A stretch of DNA of 64,000 nucleotides, from positions 1-64,000 of the forward strand of contig CAJTYO010000006.1 in assembly GCA_910584045.1 (NCBI GenBank), given 5' to 3'. Made by a program: the position numbers and the translations under genes. Under the pieces are notes generated by a model, which saw only the letters and a program-made list of their open reading frames with translations, was not told where the DNA came from and did no database searches. Source of the stretch: an uncultured Oscillospiraceae bacterium (GTDB lineage: Bacteria > Bacillota > Clostridia > Oscillospirales > Oscillospiraceae). This document shows positions 16,831-24,962 of this stretch, one piece after another. Positions within the stretch are counted from its first letter, which is position 1. The number at the start of each line of letters is the position of its first letter.

Positions 16831-16987
16831 AGCTCCCGGCTGCGGGGACGATTACCGGCGCCGCCCGGAGTCCCCCTTAAGGGCGATGTGATCCTGGCCG
16901 ACTGGGCGTCAGGCGCTTCCATGACGATTGTTCGTCTGGGCGATTGAGCGCGGCCATTTTTAGGAATTGATAGATAATTATATGGTG

Positions 16988-17014
16988 ACTCCCACCGGCA
17001 AAGCCGGTGGGAGT
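16988..17014. terminator. Terminator hairpin after the GH30 gene
   Basis: ACTCCCACCGGC (16988-16999) pairs perfectly with GCCGGTGGGAGT (17003-17014) around AAA, followed by TCCTTG. The U-run is weak. The 150 bp between the GH30 stop and this hairpin hold no gene that I can support. Confidence 0.7.
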
Positions 17015-17102
17015 TCCTTGATGGTTTTAACACACTCTTTGCCGGACGACATAGGCGGAAATACAGTTATCGTCATCCAACTTCCCCGTCAGGTTGGTCA
17101 GG

Positions 17103-17936
17103 TCAAAGCGCTATGACATCCATCGCTGCCTGCTCCACGCACAGCGGCGTTTTAGAGCCCAACACCAGAGACAGTGACGCTTCCCATCCGCAGCCCACCC
17201 GGGGATGCAGCACGGCGATATGCTGTAAGGTCTGGGGGCCGTGCGTCAAATGCTCCACAGAAAAACGCAGCGGGGAGACGTCGGCAAATGCCCCGCAGGG
17301 CGACTGCCGGAGAAGAATTGTCCCCGTTCCCTCCGCCGGGGACTTGGCGCAGACGTTCAGTGTGTACTGGACCATATAGATCCTGCTGGGTATTAACTGA
17401 ATCTGTGCGGGGGTACGCGGGTCCCAGCAGACGTCCGTTCCCGTGCGGTTCTGCAGCCTCCAGGGCAGCCGGCATTCCTGATTCCACAGCATTCTCTCCC
17501 GCTGTACCGTCAGATGCAAGGCGCTCTTTTCACAGGGCGGCGCTTTACAGGGCACCGGATGAGACGGCGGACATGGAGCCGTACAGGGCGGCGGACAGGG
17601 GGACGGGTGCTGCGGTGGGCAGGATTCCGGCCCGCAGACCGGTGGGAACGGACAGAACTCCAGCACCCGGTCCAGCTTGTTTTTCAACAGCATCTGGTTT
17701 TGGGACACTGCCTCAACAAGAGCGGTGACGCTTTTGTTGACAGCCAGCACATCCTGTGGACAGGCGCATGAGCCCGCCCCTGGCAGGGTCCCCAGGATAA
17801 ATTGCAGTTTTTCGCCCTCAGCGTTGAGGATATGGCTCAGGGCAAGCTCCTCCATAGCGATGGACGCAATAATCATGGTCAGAGCTTCCTCCCGGCTCAT
17901 ATCCGCCCCGTTGGGGGGAAAGGAAGGCATAGACAT
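17103..17936 (-). CDS. BclA-like spore-surface protein with a Cys/Pro linker
   Basis: The 277-residue protein has three parts. The N-terminal helix pattern MIIASIAMEELALSHILNAEGEK is typical of clostridial exosporium or collagen-like spore proteins. Residues about 95-135 are a Cys/Pro-rich linker (CPPQHPSPCPPPC and similar). The last 130 residues look like a BclA-C/TNF-like jelly roll (IQLIPSRIYMVQYTLNV). The linker stands where relatives carry Gly-X-Y collagen repeats, and its cysteines could cross-link. The ATG at 17936 is preferred because TGGAG lies 8 nt upstream; an in-frame ATG at 17999 is possible. Function is inferred from architecture. Confidence 0.65.
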   Translation of the reverse strand: MSMPSFPPNGADMSREEALTMIIASIAMEELALSHILNAEGEKLQFILGTLPGAGSCACPQDVLAVNKSVTALVEAVSQNQMLLKNKLDRVLEFCPFPPVCGPESCPPQHPSPCPPPCTAPCPPSHPVPCKAPPCEKSALHLTVQRERMLWNQECRLPWRLQNRTGTDVCWDPRTPAQIQLIPSRIYMVQYTLNVCAKSPAEGTGTILLRQSPCGAFADVSPLRFSVEHLTHGPQTLQHIAVLHPRVGCGWEASLSLVLGSKTPLCVEQAAMDVIAL

Positions 17937-17979
17937 ATTCAAAACTCCATAGATCACCCTGGCAGGCGCCAGGATTGAG

Positions 17980-18522
17980 ATGTGCGGCAGGATATCCATG
18001 CCGCCATTCTACCCTATGATAGTCGCGGCAATTCGGTTCCACCAGGGATTATCAGGGGCGGACTACAAAAAATATAAAACTATTCTCCAAGCTAAACGCC
18101 GGATTGCGGAAAATCAGAAATTTGCCGCAAAGGGGGCAGGAGATAGGGAAATTGGTGATTTTGGCGAAACAGAGGCCAAACAATACCGCCAACAACAAAA
18201 GAGGCTGAGTCCTGCGGAAACCGCGATGGTAGTTCAGGGATATCAATCCGGCAAAACTACCTATCAGCTGGCAGGAGAGTTTGACTGCCATCATCAAACT
18301 ATAAGCAATGTCTTAAAGCGTCATAATATAAAAGTGGATAAACGCAAAGCGCAGAAGAAACTTAATGCCGATGTAGTGGTTGCTATGTATATAGATGGAC
18401 ATTCTTCAACAGAAATCGGGAAACGGTTTGACGTAAGCCCACAGGTGGTTCTGCGGTGCTTGCGCAACCATGGGGTAGAAATCCGTAGCCGGGGAAATCA
18501 AGCGCACAGCACAAGGATATAA
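17980..18522 (+). CDS. Protein with two helix-turn-helix motifs
   Basis: The C-terminal half has two consecutive HTH-like units: SGKTTYQLAGEFDCHHQTIS and HSSTEIGKRFDVSPQVVL. They are preceded by a charged Gln/Lys-rich helix. The N-terminal 40 residues do not look conserved, and three in-frame ATGs (17980, 17998, 18016) have only weak ribosome sites, so the true start is uncertain. It could be a DNA-binding regulator or a 5'-truncated recombinase or transposase remnant. Base composition is lower in GC than the flanking spore gene, and it stands at the edge of the accessory region. Confidence 0.55.
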   Translation: MCGRISMPPFYPMIVAAIRFHQGLSGADYKKYKTILQAKRRIAENQKFAAKGAGDREIGDFGETEAKQYRQQQKRLSPAETAMVVQGYQSGKTTYQLAGEFDCHHQTISNVLKRHNIKVDKRKAQKKLNADVVVAMYIDGHSSTEIGKRFDVSPQVVLRCLRNHGVEIRSRGNQAHSTRI

Positions 18523-18525
18523 GAC

Positions 18526-18559
18526 AAAAGCGACCAGCCGAGGATGGCTGGTCGCTTTT
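18526..18559. terminator. Bidirectional terminator between convergent genes
   Basis: AAAAGCGACCAGCC (18526-18539) pairs perfectly with GGCTGGTCGCTTTT (18546-18559), loop GAGGAT. It serves the HTH gene and the large SLH protein gene. Confidence 0.92.
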
Positions 18560-18570
18560 AGGTGAGGGAT

Positions 18571-21500
18571 TTACTTCCTCAGATAGTTCATGAGCATCTG
18601 CGCCACCTGAGCGCGGGTGGCCTGTCCCCGTGGGTCGAGGATGCCGCCGCCCTTGCCGTTAATGATACCGTTCTCGGTTGCCCAGCACAGAGCATCCAAA
18701 GCATAGGCGCTTACCTCGTCCACATCGTTAAAATGTAGTTCTTTGCTGGTAGCGGCGGGTTCTCCGGCATAGCGCCAGAGCATGACCGCCAACTGTTCAC
18801 GGGTGATGTGGTCGTTGGGACCAAATAGCCCATTACCATAGCCGGAAACGATACCTCGCGCCGCCGCCCAAGCAACCGCCTCAGAATGCCAAGCGTCGGA
18901 GGTTACATCAGCAAAGGCGCTACCGGACGAAACAGGTCGTCCTTCTTTGTTGTAGAGTATCTGCGTCAGCATCGCACGGGAGAGATTAGCGTTAGGAGCG
19001 AACGTGTTGTTGCCGTAGCCATTCATAAGACCGTTCTCGTAGACAAAGCGCACCGCATCATAATACCACTCATTCTCGGAAACGTCAGTAAAGGGGCTGT
19101 CCCATGGAGTTTCCAGCTCACTGGGTTGGATAGGCTGGAAAACGACATTCAAAGTAACCTCTCCGCCGGGCATGATGAAAGTGTATTTATTATCTCCCTT
19201 ACCAGTCAATGAGAGAACTTTACCGTTGCTGTCTGTAGCAGTCAGGGAGATAAGTTCGTAGCCAGCAGTAGGCGCAGCAGTGATAGTAACGGTTGTGTCT
19301 CTGGTAGCAGATTTAGGGCTGACAGCTACAGTGCCGCCAGACACCGTGGGGATAGTGATGTTGTAGGTCGTGGAGGAATATCCACCGCCACTGGAATCTC
19401 CACTAGAGGGGGAACTGCCACTACTGGTGCCAACGAATGTCCACTGCGCATAGAGCGTAATGCTTTTGGTAAACACAGAGGCTGCGGTGACTTGCGTCCC
19501 GCTGCTGGGAGCCGTAAACCAGCCGTTGAAAGTGTAACCATTTCGGGATGGCGTGGGCAAGCTGGGCAGTTTCCCATTGGCATCGGTGGTCAGGCTGGCG
19601 GGGTTCACGGTGCCACCATTGGCGTTAAAGGTGATGGTATAGGCAGCGTCGGGTGTATCGGGAGTGGTGATTGAGATCTCGGTACCCTTGCCGTCTGAGA
19701 GAACTTCTTTTTGTGGCTTATTGTCCTCATCCACCACATACAAAGGAACCCGCGATACATCTGTGCCAATTCCCGTGATTTCCTCCACATTTGCGACGCT
19801 AAGCATCTGTTTGCCATCGACAAGGGCAACATTGGAGAAAGATTTTTCTGACAGGATTTCATTGAGGCCAACATCTACTGTCTGGACGATATATTCCATC
19901 GTTCCACTGTCCGTTGCGGTGAGATGGATCTCTAGCGGATTATCACCTTGGACGAATATAGCCTTTTTATCTCCGTCTTCAAAAATGATGACTTCGCCAA
20001 ATATTGAATCATAATAGTTTGCTACTCCGCCTATGACCGAAGCGACCGGCTTCCCGCCATCATCTGTAATGAGCACATCGACCGGACAGCAAACACCGAA
20101 CAGCTTGCCGATAGTCTGTAATTGGGTCGCAGAGAGAGTTAGATTTCTCGCTTCCCATGTTTTGAAAGAGCTGAACGCTGGTTCTGGTTCTTTTTTCAAA
20201 TAGTTCAGATACACTTCCTGGCCATGCGCGGAAAACGACAAATCTAAAGTAGTTTTGTCAAGGCTGCTCCAATCCTCCGAAAACCAGCGGCTTTGACCGA
20301 ACTTGCCCCAAGACGATCCGGGAATCGCAGCAGCGACAATTGATCCAAGCACTCCCGGTATAACGGAGACAGGGTCAGACGTATTGCCAATATTAAAAAT
20401 GTTATTATGCTCGCCCATCCAGTTCCAGCCGGTAGGAAGACCAGTTGCGACATCGGGGCAGGCGAAGTTATATCCATATACATTCTCTTGGGCTACACCC
20501 GCATTGAATAATTTGACTTCAAGTAAGTTTGCCGCTGCTGCGCCTCGGCTGTGGCCTGTAACGACAAAAATCGTGTTGGACAAGTCATTGTCAACAAAAC
20601 GGTTAAGATCTCTATATACTTTGTCAGCGGCTGATTCAAAACCAGCGTGCCAGAAACAACCCGCGACAGCGTTACCCATAGCGAAATTACTTAACCAATC
20701 CAGGTTGGATGAGGAGCCCCTTATTGTAACAAGAACGAGATTTTTCCCATCTGACATCGTCTTTTTGCCAATTGCGTAGGCAATATCATCGCTCCAATCT
20801 CCAGGGATATAATGGGTGAGAATGTCGCCATTACGAAATCCCAAGTTCTTCATAGACTCAGTTATGTTGCTCTCGTTATATGCCGCACACGACAGAGCAA
20901 TTAACATATGAGAAAGTGTGGGATTGTATGTAGTGGACGTTGTTTGAGAAATATAATAGTCCAAGTTGTGCTCAAATGGTTCGACAGCCCCGTTCCCATA
21001 ATAAATATTTGTATAGCCTAAAGTTTCGCTTATCAACTCAAACGGGATGTCGTTTTCTTGCGCGAATTGGTGTGCAACAGAGTCTTTATAGCATCGAATA
21101 AGCAGATTTTGACAGCCATAAAAGGCATCAGCGCCAATTTCTGTAACGTTCCTGCCTAAAGTAACTTTCTCCAAGGCGGTGTTTTGAAATGCTGCCGAAC
21201 CAATGCTTCTTAGCTCGGAAGGAACATCAAAAGCTATCAGGCTGGAGCAATTACGGAAAGTTCCTTCACCTACTGACGTAAAAGCAGCCCCATTACTGAG
21301 AAATCCAACAGACTGTAAAGATGCACACCCGTCAAACGCATAAGAATCAACGCCAGAAACGTAGTCGAAAACAACGGTTTCCAAACCGCTATATCCCTTG
21401 AAAGAGTTTGCTGTAAGACGGAGCCGCTTGTCAGGCTGGCCTCGGATGACTATCTTGCGGATAATGGACTTAGGGATATTATAAGGGGCAAGTTCCCAGG

Positions 21501-22473
21501 GGAATCCTTGGTTGCTGGCTTCGTTATAAAGATATAACTCCTCATTCGTGTTGGTGCTGTTCACGGTAATTTCAACGCTACCATTTTGGGGAGTGCCACC
21601 GCTGCCAGTCTGATAATCGCAGCTCCAGCGAATACTCCATCCCTCGCCGGAACGCAAAATGCCGCTGATAGTCTCTTTTTTGACATCATCTGGACCCGTG
21701 CTGTTGTAGTGGATGGTGTCATTGGGCAGAACATTACCTGCTCCTCGGATGGCATCCCAATCAATTTTACTTCCAGCATAGTAGACATCAGTCAAGCTGT
21801 TACAACCATAAAACGCAAAACTATCAATCTGAGTCACGCTGGAAGGGATATTTACACTGGTCAGGCTGCTGCAGTCGCTGAATGCATTACCTCCAATGTA
21901 GATAACACCGTCCGGGATATTTACACTGGTCAGGCTACTACAATCAGAAAATGCCAAATTTTCAATAGCTTTGATGCCAGACTGGATACTCACGCTGGTC
22001 AGGCCGCTACCACTGAACATATTGGGTGTAATGTTGGTGACGCTACTCGGAATAGTGATGTTGGTTAGGCTGCTACACTGATAGAATGCCGCCTGCCCAA
22101 TGCTCGTAACGCTGTCCGGGATATTTACACTGGTCAGATTATAGCAATGAGAGAACGCCAGTGATCCAATGTTAGTGACGCCGTCCGGGATGCTTACGTT
22201 GGTTAGACTATGACACTCTGCGAATGCATTCGTTCCAATGCTGGTAACGCCTGATGGGATAGTCACACCAGTCAAGCTACCGCAGTCCTGGAACGCACCA
22301 TCTCCAATGCTGGTAACGCCAGACGGGATAGTCACATCGCCGCCGCTGCCATTATATTTGGTCAGGACACCGTCTTCAATGGTAAAATCACTATCCGTCG
22401 CCCACGCCGTTCCAGGCAACAACGCCAACACCATACAGAGTGCCAGCAGGGTTGAGAGCAATCGTTTTTTCAC
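18571..22473 (-). CDS. Surface protein: BspA leucine-rich repeats, lipase-3 domain, InlB B-type repeat and SLH domains
   Basis: A 1300-residue secreted protein. Residues 1-25 are a signal peptide. BspA-type leucine-rich repeats (about 23 residues, pattern CSSLTSVNIPDGV) fill about 45-235, with a second block at about 350-470. A class 3 lipase-like alpha/beta hydrolase spans about 490-770, with the nucleophile Ser642 in TGHSRGAA and candidates Asp700 and His750. An InlB B-type repeat (TFNANGG to LYAQW) lies near 970-1040, then a Gly-rich segment. Three SLH domains from about 1120 anchor it to the cell wall. The start is GTG behind GGAGG. Role: probably host or food surface contact with ester hydrolysis. 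Confidence 0.88.
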   Translation of the reverse strand: MKKRLLSTLLALCMVLALLPGTAWATDSDFTIEDGVLTKYNGSGGDVTIPSGVTSIGDGAFQDCGSLTGVTIPSGVTSIGTNAFAECHSLTNVSIPDGVTNIGSLAFSHCYNLTSVNIPDSVTSIGQAAFYQCSSLTNITIPSSVTNITPNMFSGSGLTSVSIQSGIKAIENLAFSDCSSLTSVNIPDGVIYIGGNAFSDCSSLTSVNIPSSVTQIDSFAFYGCNSLTDVYYAGSKIDWDAIRGAGNVLPNDTIHYNSTGPDDVKKETISGILRSGEGWSIRWSCDYQTGSGGTPQNGSVEITVNSTNTNEELYLYNEASNQGFPWELAPYNIPKSIIRKIVIRGQPDKRLRLTANSFKGYSGLETVVFDYVSGVDSYAFDGCASLQSVGFLSNGAAFTSVGEGTFRNCSSLIAFDVPSELRSIGSAAFQNTALEKVTLGRNVTEIGADAFYGCQNLLIRCYKDSVAHQFAQENDIPFELISETLGYTNIYYGNGAVEPFEHNLDYYISQTTSTTYNPTLSHMLIALSCAAYNESNITESMKNLGFRNGDILTHYIPGDWSDDIAYAIGKKTMSDGKNLVLVTIRGSSSNLDWLSNFAMGNAVAGCFWHAGFESAADKVYRDLNRFVDNDLSNTIFVVTGHSRGAAAANLLEVKLFNAGVAQENVYGYNFACPDVATGLPTGWNWMGEHNNIFNIGNTSDPVSVIPGVLGSIVAAAIPGSSWGKFGQSRWFSEDWSSLDKTTLDLSFSAHGQEVYLNYLKKEPEPAFSSFKTWEARNLTLSATQLQTIGKLFGVCCPVDVLITDDGGKPVASVIGGVANYYDSIFGEVIIFEDGDKKAIFVQGDNPLEIHLTATDSGTMEYIVQTVDVGLNEILSEKSFSNVALVDGKQMLSVANVEEITGIGTDVSRVPLYVVDEDNKPQKEVLSDGKGTEISITTPDTPDAAYTITFNANGGTVNPASLTTDANGKLPSLPTPSRNGYTFNGWFTAPSSGTQVTAASVFTKSITLYAQWTFVGTSSGSSPSSGDSSGGGYSSTTYNITIPTVSGGTVAVSPKSATRDTTVTITAAPTAGYELISLTATDSNGKVLSLTGKGDNKYTFIMPGGEVTLNVVFQPIQPSELETPWDSPFTDVSENEWYYDAVRFVYENGLMNGYGNNTFAPNANLSRAMLTQILYNKEGRPVSSGSAFADVTSDAWHSEAVAWAAARGIVSGYGNGLFGPNDHITREQLAVMLWRYAGEPAATSKELHFNDVDEVSAYALDALCWATENGIINGKGGGILDPRGQATRAQVAQMLMNYLRK

Positions 22474-22562
22474 AAAAAATCAACCTCCAATTTTTAATGT
22501 GCTTGACCAAGAACGGTCTGCGGTTTGCGGTGGGTGGTGGCAGAAACTCCCCCGCCCATCAA

Positions 22563-22592
22563 GATGTAACAGAATTATAGGTCGGTTACATC
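22563..22592. repeat. 8-bp inverted repeat GATGTAAC/GTTACATC
   Basis: GATGTAAC (22563-22570) and GTTACATC (22585-22592) lie 90 bp upstream of the SLH protein gene, in the 315-bp divergent gap. Further GTTACA or TGTAAC hexamers occur near 22724 and 22759. It is a possible operator; no gene is visible in the gap. Confidence 0.35.
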
Positions 22593-22744
22593 CTGACGGT
22601 TCCAAGCTCCCCTCGCGCTACCATATAGGATGCCCGTTTCCAGATTTTTTAGTGGGAACCTGTGAAAAAGGCTTGAAACTAGGCGCTCTGAGTGCTAAAA
22701 TAGGTATCACTTCTATAAAAATGTTACAAAGCCCCCTCGCTCGG

Positions 22745-22769
22745 AGATGCGCTATACTGTAACGCATCT
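22745..22769. promoter_or_regulatory. Inverted repeat over the -10 region of the recombinase gene
   Basis: AGATGCG (22745-22751) and CGCATCT (22763-22769) flank an 11-bp spacer containing TATACT. It precedes the recombinase ribosome site. It may be an operator for autoregulation or a recombinase binding site. No good -35 is visible. Confidence 0.4.
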
Positions 22770-22788
22770 AAACGAGGAGGCTATTATT

Positions 22789-23373
22789 ATGGCAGCAACA
22801 GAACCTGTTCGGGATAAAAATCAGTTAAAGGCACTCAGCGAATACTTTTTGAAGCGGGGACAACTTCGCAATTATGTGCTGGTGGTGCTAGGAGCGCACA
22901 CTGCACTCCGAATCAGCGACCTGCTCCGGCTACGGTGGGCGGACGTGTATGATGAGGAGCGGCAGGACTTTCGCGCCCATGTTACAATCACCGAGAAGAA
23001 AACCGGAAAAACCAAAACTATCGCTTTGAATAAGCACGCTGTGAATGCGCTACGCCTCTATTTCCCGCATCGGCGGGGCGAGTTCATTTTTGTGAGCAAC
23101 CGGAAGAACGGCAAGGCCATCAGCCGGATTCAGGCGTGGCGCATCATTCATGGGGCAGTGTTGGCGGTCGGCATCGCGGGGAAAATTGCTTGCCACAGCC
23201 TTCGTAAGACTTGGGGGTATCATGCCTGGACGAGCAAGGCTGTTTCGCCGGTGGTCATTATGGACATTTATAACCACAGCAGTTATGAGGTAACACGACG
23301 ATACCTTGGTGTGGCGCAAGATGATTTGGACAGGGCATATTTAGGGATGGAATTGTTTTCGCCAAGTTTATGA
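22789..23373 (+). CDS. Small tyrosine recombinase (catalytic domain only)
   Basis: The 194-residue protein covers mainly the catalytic domain of the phage-integrase/XerCD family. The active-site residues are visible: Arg in HTALRISDLLRLRW, Lys in ITEKKTGK, His-x-x-Arg in CHSLRKTWG, His in YNHSSYEVTRRY and the Tyr nucleophile in RRYLG. The usual N-terminal core-binding domain is shortened to about 20 residues. The ATG at 22789 follows GAGGAGG. The surroundings are AT-rich and accessory. It may move a nearby element or invert DNA; its sites are not known. Confidence 0.88.
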   Translation: MAATEPVRDKNQLKALSEYFLKRGQLRNYVLVVLGAHTALRISDLLRLRWADVYDEERQDFRAHVTITEKKTGKTKTIALNKHAVNALRLYFPHRRGEFIFVSNRKNGKAISRIQAWRIIHGAVLAVGIAGKIACHSLRKTWGYHAWTSKAVSPVVIMDIYNHSSYEVTRRYLGVAQDDLDRAYLGMELFSPSL

Positions 23374-23379
23374 AACTCA

Positions 23380-23388
23380 TGATATAAT
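23380..23388 (+). promoter_or_regulatory. Extended -10 promoter of the structured RNA
   Basis: TGATATAAT is an extended -10 element (TGn then TATAAT at 23383-23388). It would place the transcription start near 23395, at the first base of a long helix. No good -35 is seen, as expected for extended -10 promoters. Confidence 0.6.
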
Positions 23389-23394
23389 CAAATT

Positions 23395-23526
23395 AGCTAA
23401 ATATCCACATTCAAAATTTATACAAGTTCAAGTTTTTAGGACGAAAATGCGACCATATGTAGCAGATTGGGTTCTAAAGACTTGATTTGTGGATGTTTAG
23501 CGACTAACATATGGTCGCTTTTTTGA
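23395..23526 (+). ncRNA. Candidate structured RNA or leader with two long helices and a pseudoknot/terminator
   Basis: Three helices can form. P1 is 23396-23409 with 23488-23501 (14 pairs, one G-U). P2 is 23429-23442 with 23471-23484 (14 pairs, two G-U), nested in P1. The apical loop of P2 holds GCGACCATATGT (23449-23460), which pairs perfectly with ACATATGGTCGC (23507-23518) beyond P1, followed by six T. The order is that of a pseudoknot whose last helix can also act as a terminator. G-U pairs argue for RNA-level selection. It precedes the membrane protein gene at 23554 and could be its attenuator or an independent small RNA. Confidence 0.6.
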
Positions 23527-23553
23527 TTAGGCGATTAAACGAAGGCATCATCA

Positions 23554-24363
23554 ATGGAGCAAAACAACAATTTTCCAAACGGACAGCCTATCCAGTTGAA
23601 CGCAGCACCCCAAACACAATCACCAGCCAATCATATTTTGCGAAATATACACTGGCAAAACATAGTGTGTTTCGTATGCAATGTTCTTACTTTTTTGTGT
23701 ATATGCTGTCTTTATGATTTAGGAATGTGGATTTCTTGCCTATCGTTGCTATTGGCGGCAATTCTGTTCAAAAATGCCCTGACAATTCGCTTTTTCTATA
23801 AGATTCCGTTTCGATTGTCCTATGTCGTAGCCATTATCAATATTCTACTTGCTATGATTATGATAATTCTTTGCGGGAATTATTATGGACTGCTCCTTGC
23901 ACCGGTTTGTTTCCCATTGGTTTTGATGGCTGTCGTTTCGAAAAAGCGGCAATTACAACTAAGCACCCTCAAAACCTGTATGCCGCAAGATGAATACACG
24001 CGAATTATGACGATAGAGGAGCAGAAAAAGCTGTCCACCACTATGGTGATATTGCTGGTTGCGGGATTTACCAACGATGTCCTCATATCGTATTGTTTTT
24101 TTCAAGGTCTGCCCGCAATTATAACGCCGTTATATGTGGGAGCCACCGCTGCTGCTTTTACAGTTCTGTTCTTCTTCCTAACAGTCAGTTCTGCAGTTGG
24201 TATTGTTTTCGCAGGGTATGCCATCTTGACCCTTAAAAAGATGCGGAAGCAGCAGATTTTAAAACCAAAAGGTTTGCGCATCCTAGGCTATAGCAGCATC
24301 GTTGCAAACTTTATTCCGTTGCTTCTGTTTGTAATATTGGTGGGGATATTTGTTATTGTCTGA
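23554..24363 (+). CDS. Putative integral membrane protein
   Basis: I do not recognise a family. The 269 residues have a polar Asn/Gln-rich N-terminus of about 30 residues, then six or seven hydrophobic segments (about 38-58, 62-82, 93-130, 170-195, 205-235, 245-268). A charged loop near residues 130-160 separates two groups of helices. Codon use is AT-rich, like the surrounding island. It starts 28 bp after the candidate structured RNA, with a weak GAAGG ribosome site. Function is unknown. Confidence 0.7.
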   Translation: MEQNNNFPNGQPIQLNAAPQTQSPANHILRNIHWQNIVCFVCNVLTFLCICCLYDLGMWISCLSLLLAAILFKNALTIRFFYKIPFRLSYVVAIINILLAMIMIILCGNYYGLLLAPVCFPLVLMAVVSKKRQLQLSTLKTCMPQDEYTRIMTIEEQKKLSTTMVILLVAGFTNDVLISYCFFQGLPAIITPLYVGATAAAFTVLFFFLTVSSAVGIVFAGYAILTLKKMRKQQILKPKGLRILGYSSIVANFIPLLLFVILVGIFVIV

Positions 24364-24445
24364 TAATTAGATGTGTCTGTTTGATATAGTATGATTGCGC
24401 AACATGCGATTGAGGGTTTCTAGAATAGCACCCTAATCTTCCAAA

Positions 24446-24454
24446 TGGTATAAT
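24446..24454 (+). promoter_or_regulatory. Extended -10 promoter ahead of the template-repeat-like RNA
   Basis: TGGTATAAT (TGn plus perfect TATAAT at 24449-24454) would start a plus-strand transcript near 24461. That transcript begins with a small GGGGAT/ATCCC hairpin and reads into the adenine-rich repeat. No translated frame of useful length starts here. Confidence 0.55.
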
Positions 24455-24459
24455 GTTTT

Positions 24460-24955
24460 TGTGGGGATAGAATCCCATGGGCATCAAAGTTTGGCTTTTG
24501 AGAACCTTCTCCAGCCTAGCTGAACGCTCTTCTCGGAGATCGTGAAGTTCTCTGAGAGTTGTTTTTGAATCAATAACTTCTCAGACTAGAAAATTCGTCT
24601 GTGCTATGGCACAGATGGATAAAAGAAACTTCTCTTGGGTTTGTTCTATTTCTTTTCACCCAGGTCGTTAGTGAAGTCGTGACGGAGTAGGGGCGGCTAC
24701 GTCAATCAGGATACCACCTACCTGTTCAACAACGCCGGTCGCAACGGCAACTACTGGTCATCTACTCCGAACTCTAACACCAGCAACGCCTACAACCTCA
24801 ACTTCAACGACACCAGCAGCATCAATCCGTCCAACAACAGCAATCGGTACAACGGTCGCTCCGTTCGCTGCCCTCACTGTGCCCGATCTCCGTTCCAGAA
24901 CATCATATCATCAAAAACAGAGTGCAGGAAACACTTTCAAGGTGCCTCCTGCTCT
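24460..24955 (+). ncRNA. Untranslated DGR-like template-repeat RNA (orphan)
   Basis: This fills the 599-bp stretch without a gene. Bases 24695-24870, read in frame, encode a C-type-lectin-like variable-region sequence (NGNYWSSTPNSN to RYNGRSVRC). It has very many AAC codons and is rich in adenines at codon positions 1 and 2, as in template repeats of diversity-generating retroelements. The frame has a TGA at 24680 and no start codon, so it is not a gene. A hairpin (24919-24955) closes it. No reverse transcriptase, Avd or matching variable gene is present in the window. The alternative is a decayed variable-protein gene end. Confidence 0.6.
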
Positions 24956-24962
24956 ATTGCGC

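Noticed and set aside
16860..16950. A short gene between the GH30 gene and its terminator (VILADWASGASMTIVRLGD)
   Set aside because: There is no start codon with a ribosome site and the frame is very short; at most it is a remnant.
23396..23518. An integron attC site next to the tyrosine recombinase
   Set aside because: The required RYYYAAC/GTTRRRY core pairs are not present at the ends of the repeats, and the recombinase is not IntI-like.
24460..24955. A short protein-coding gene for the YWSS-containing sequence
   Set aside because: There is an in-frame TGA just upstream, no start codon and no ribosome site.
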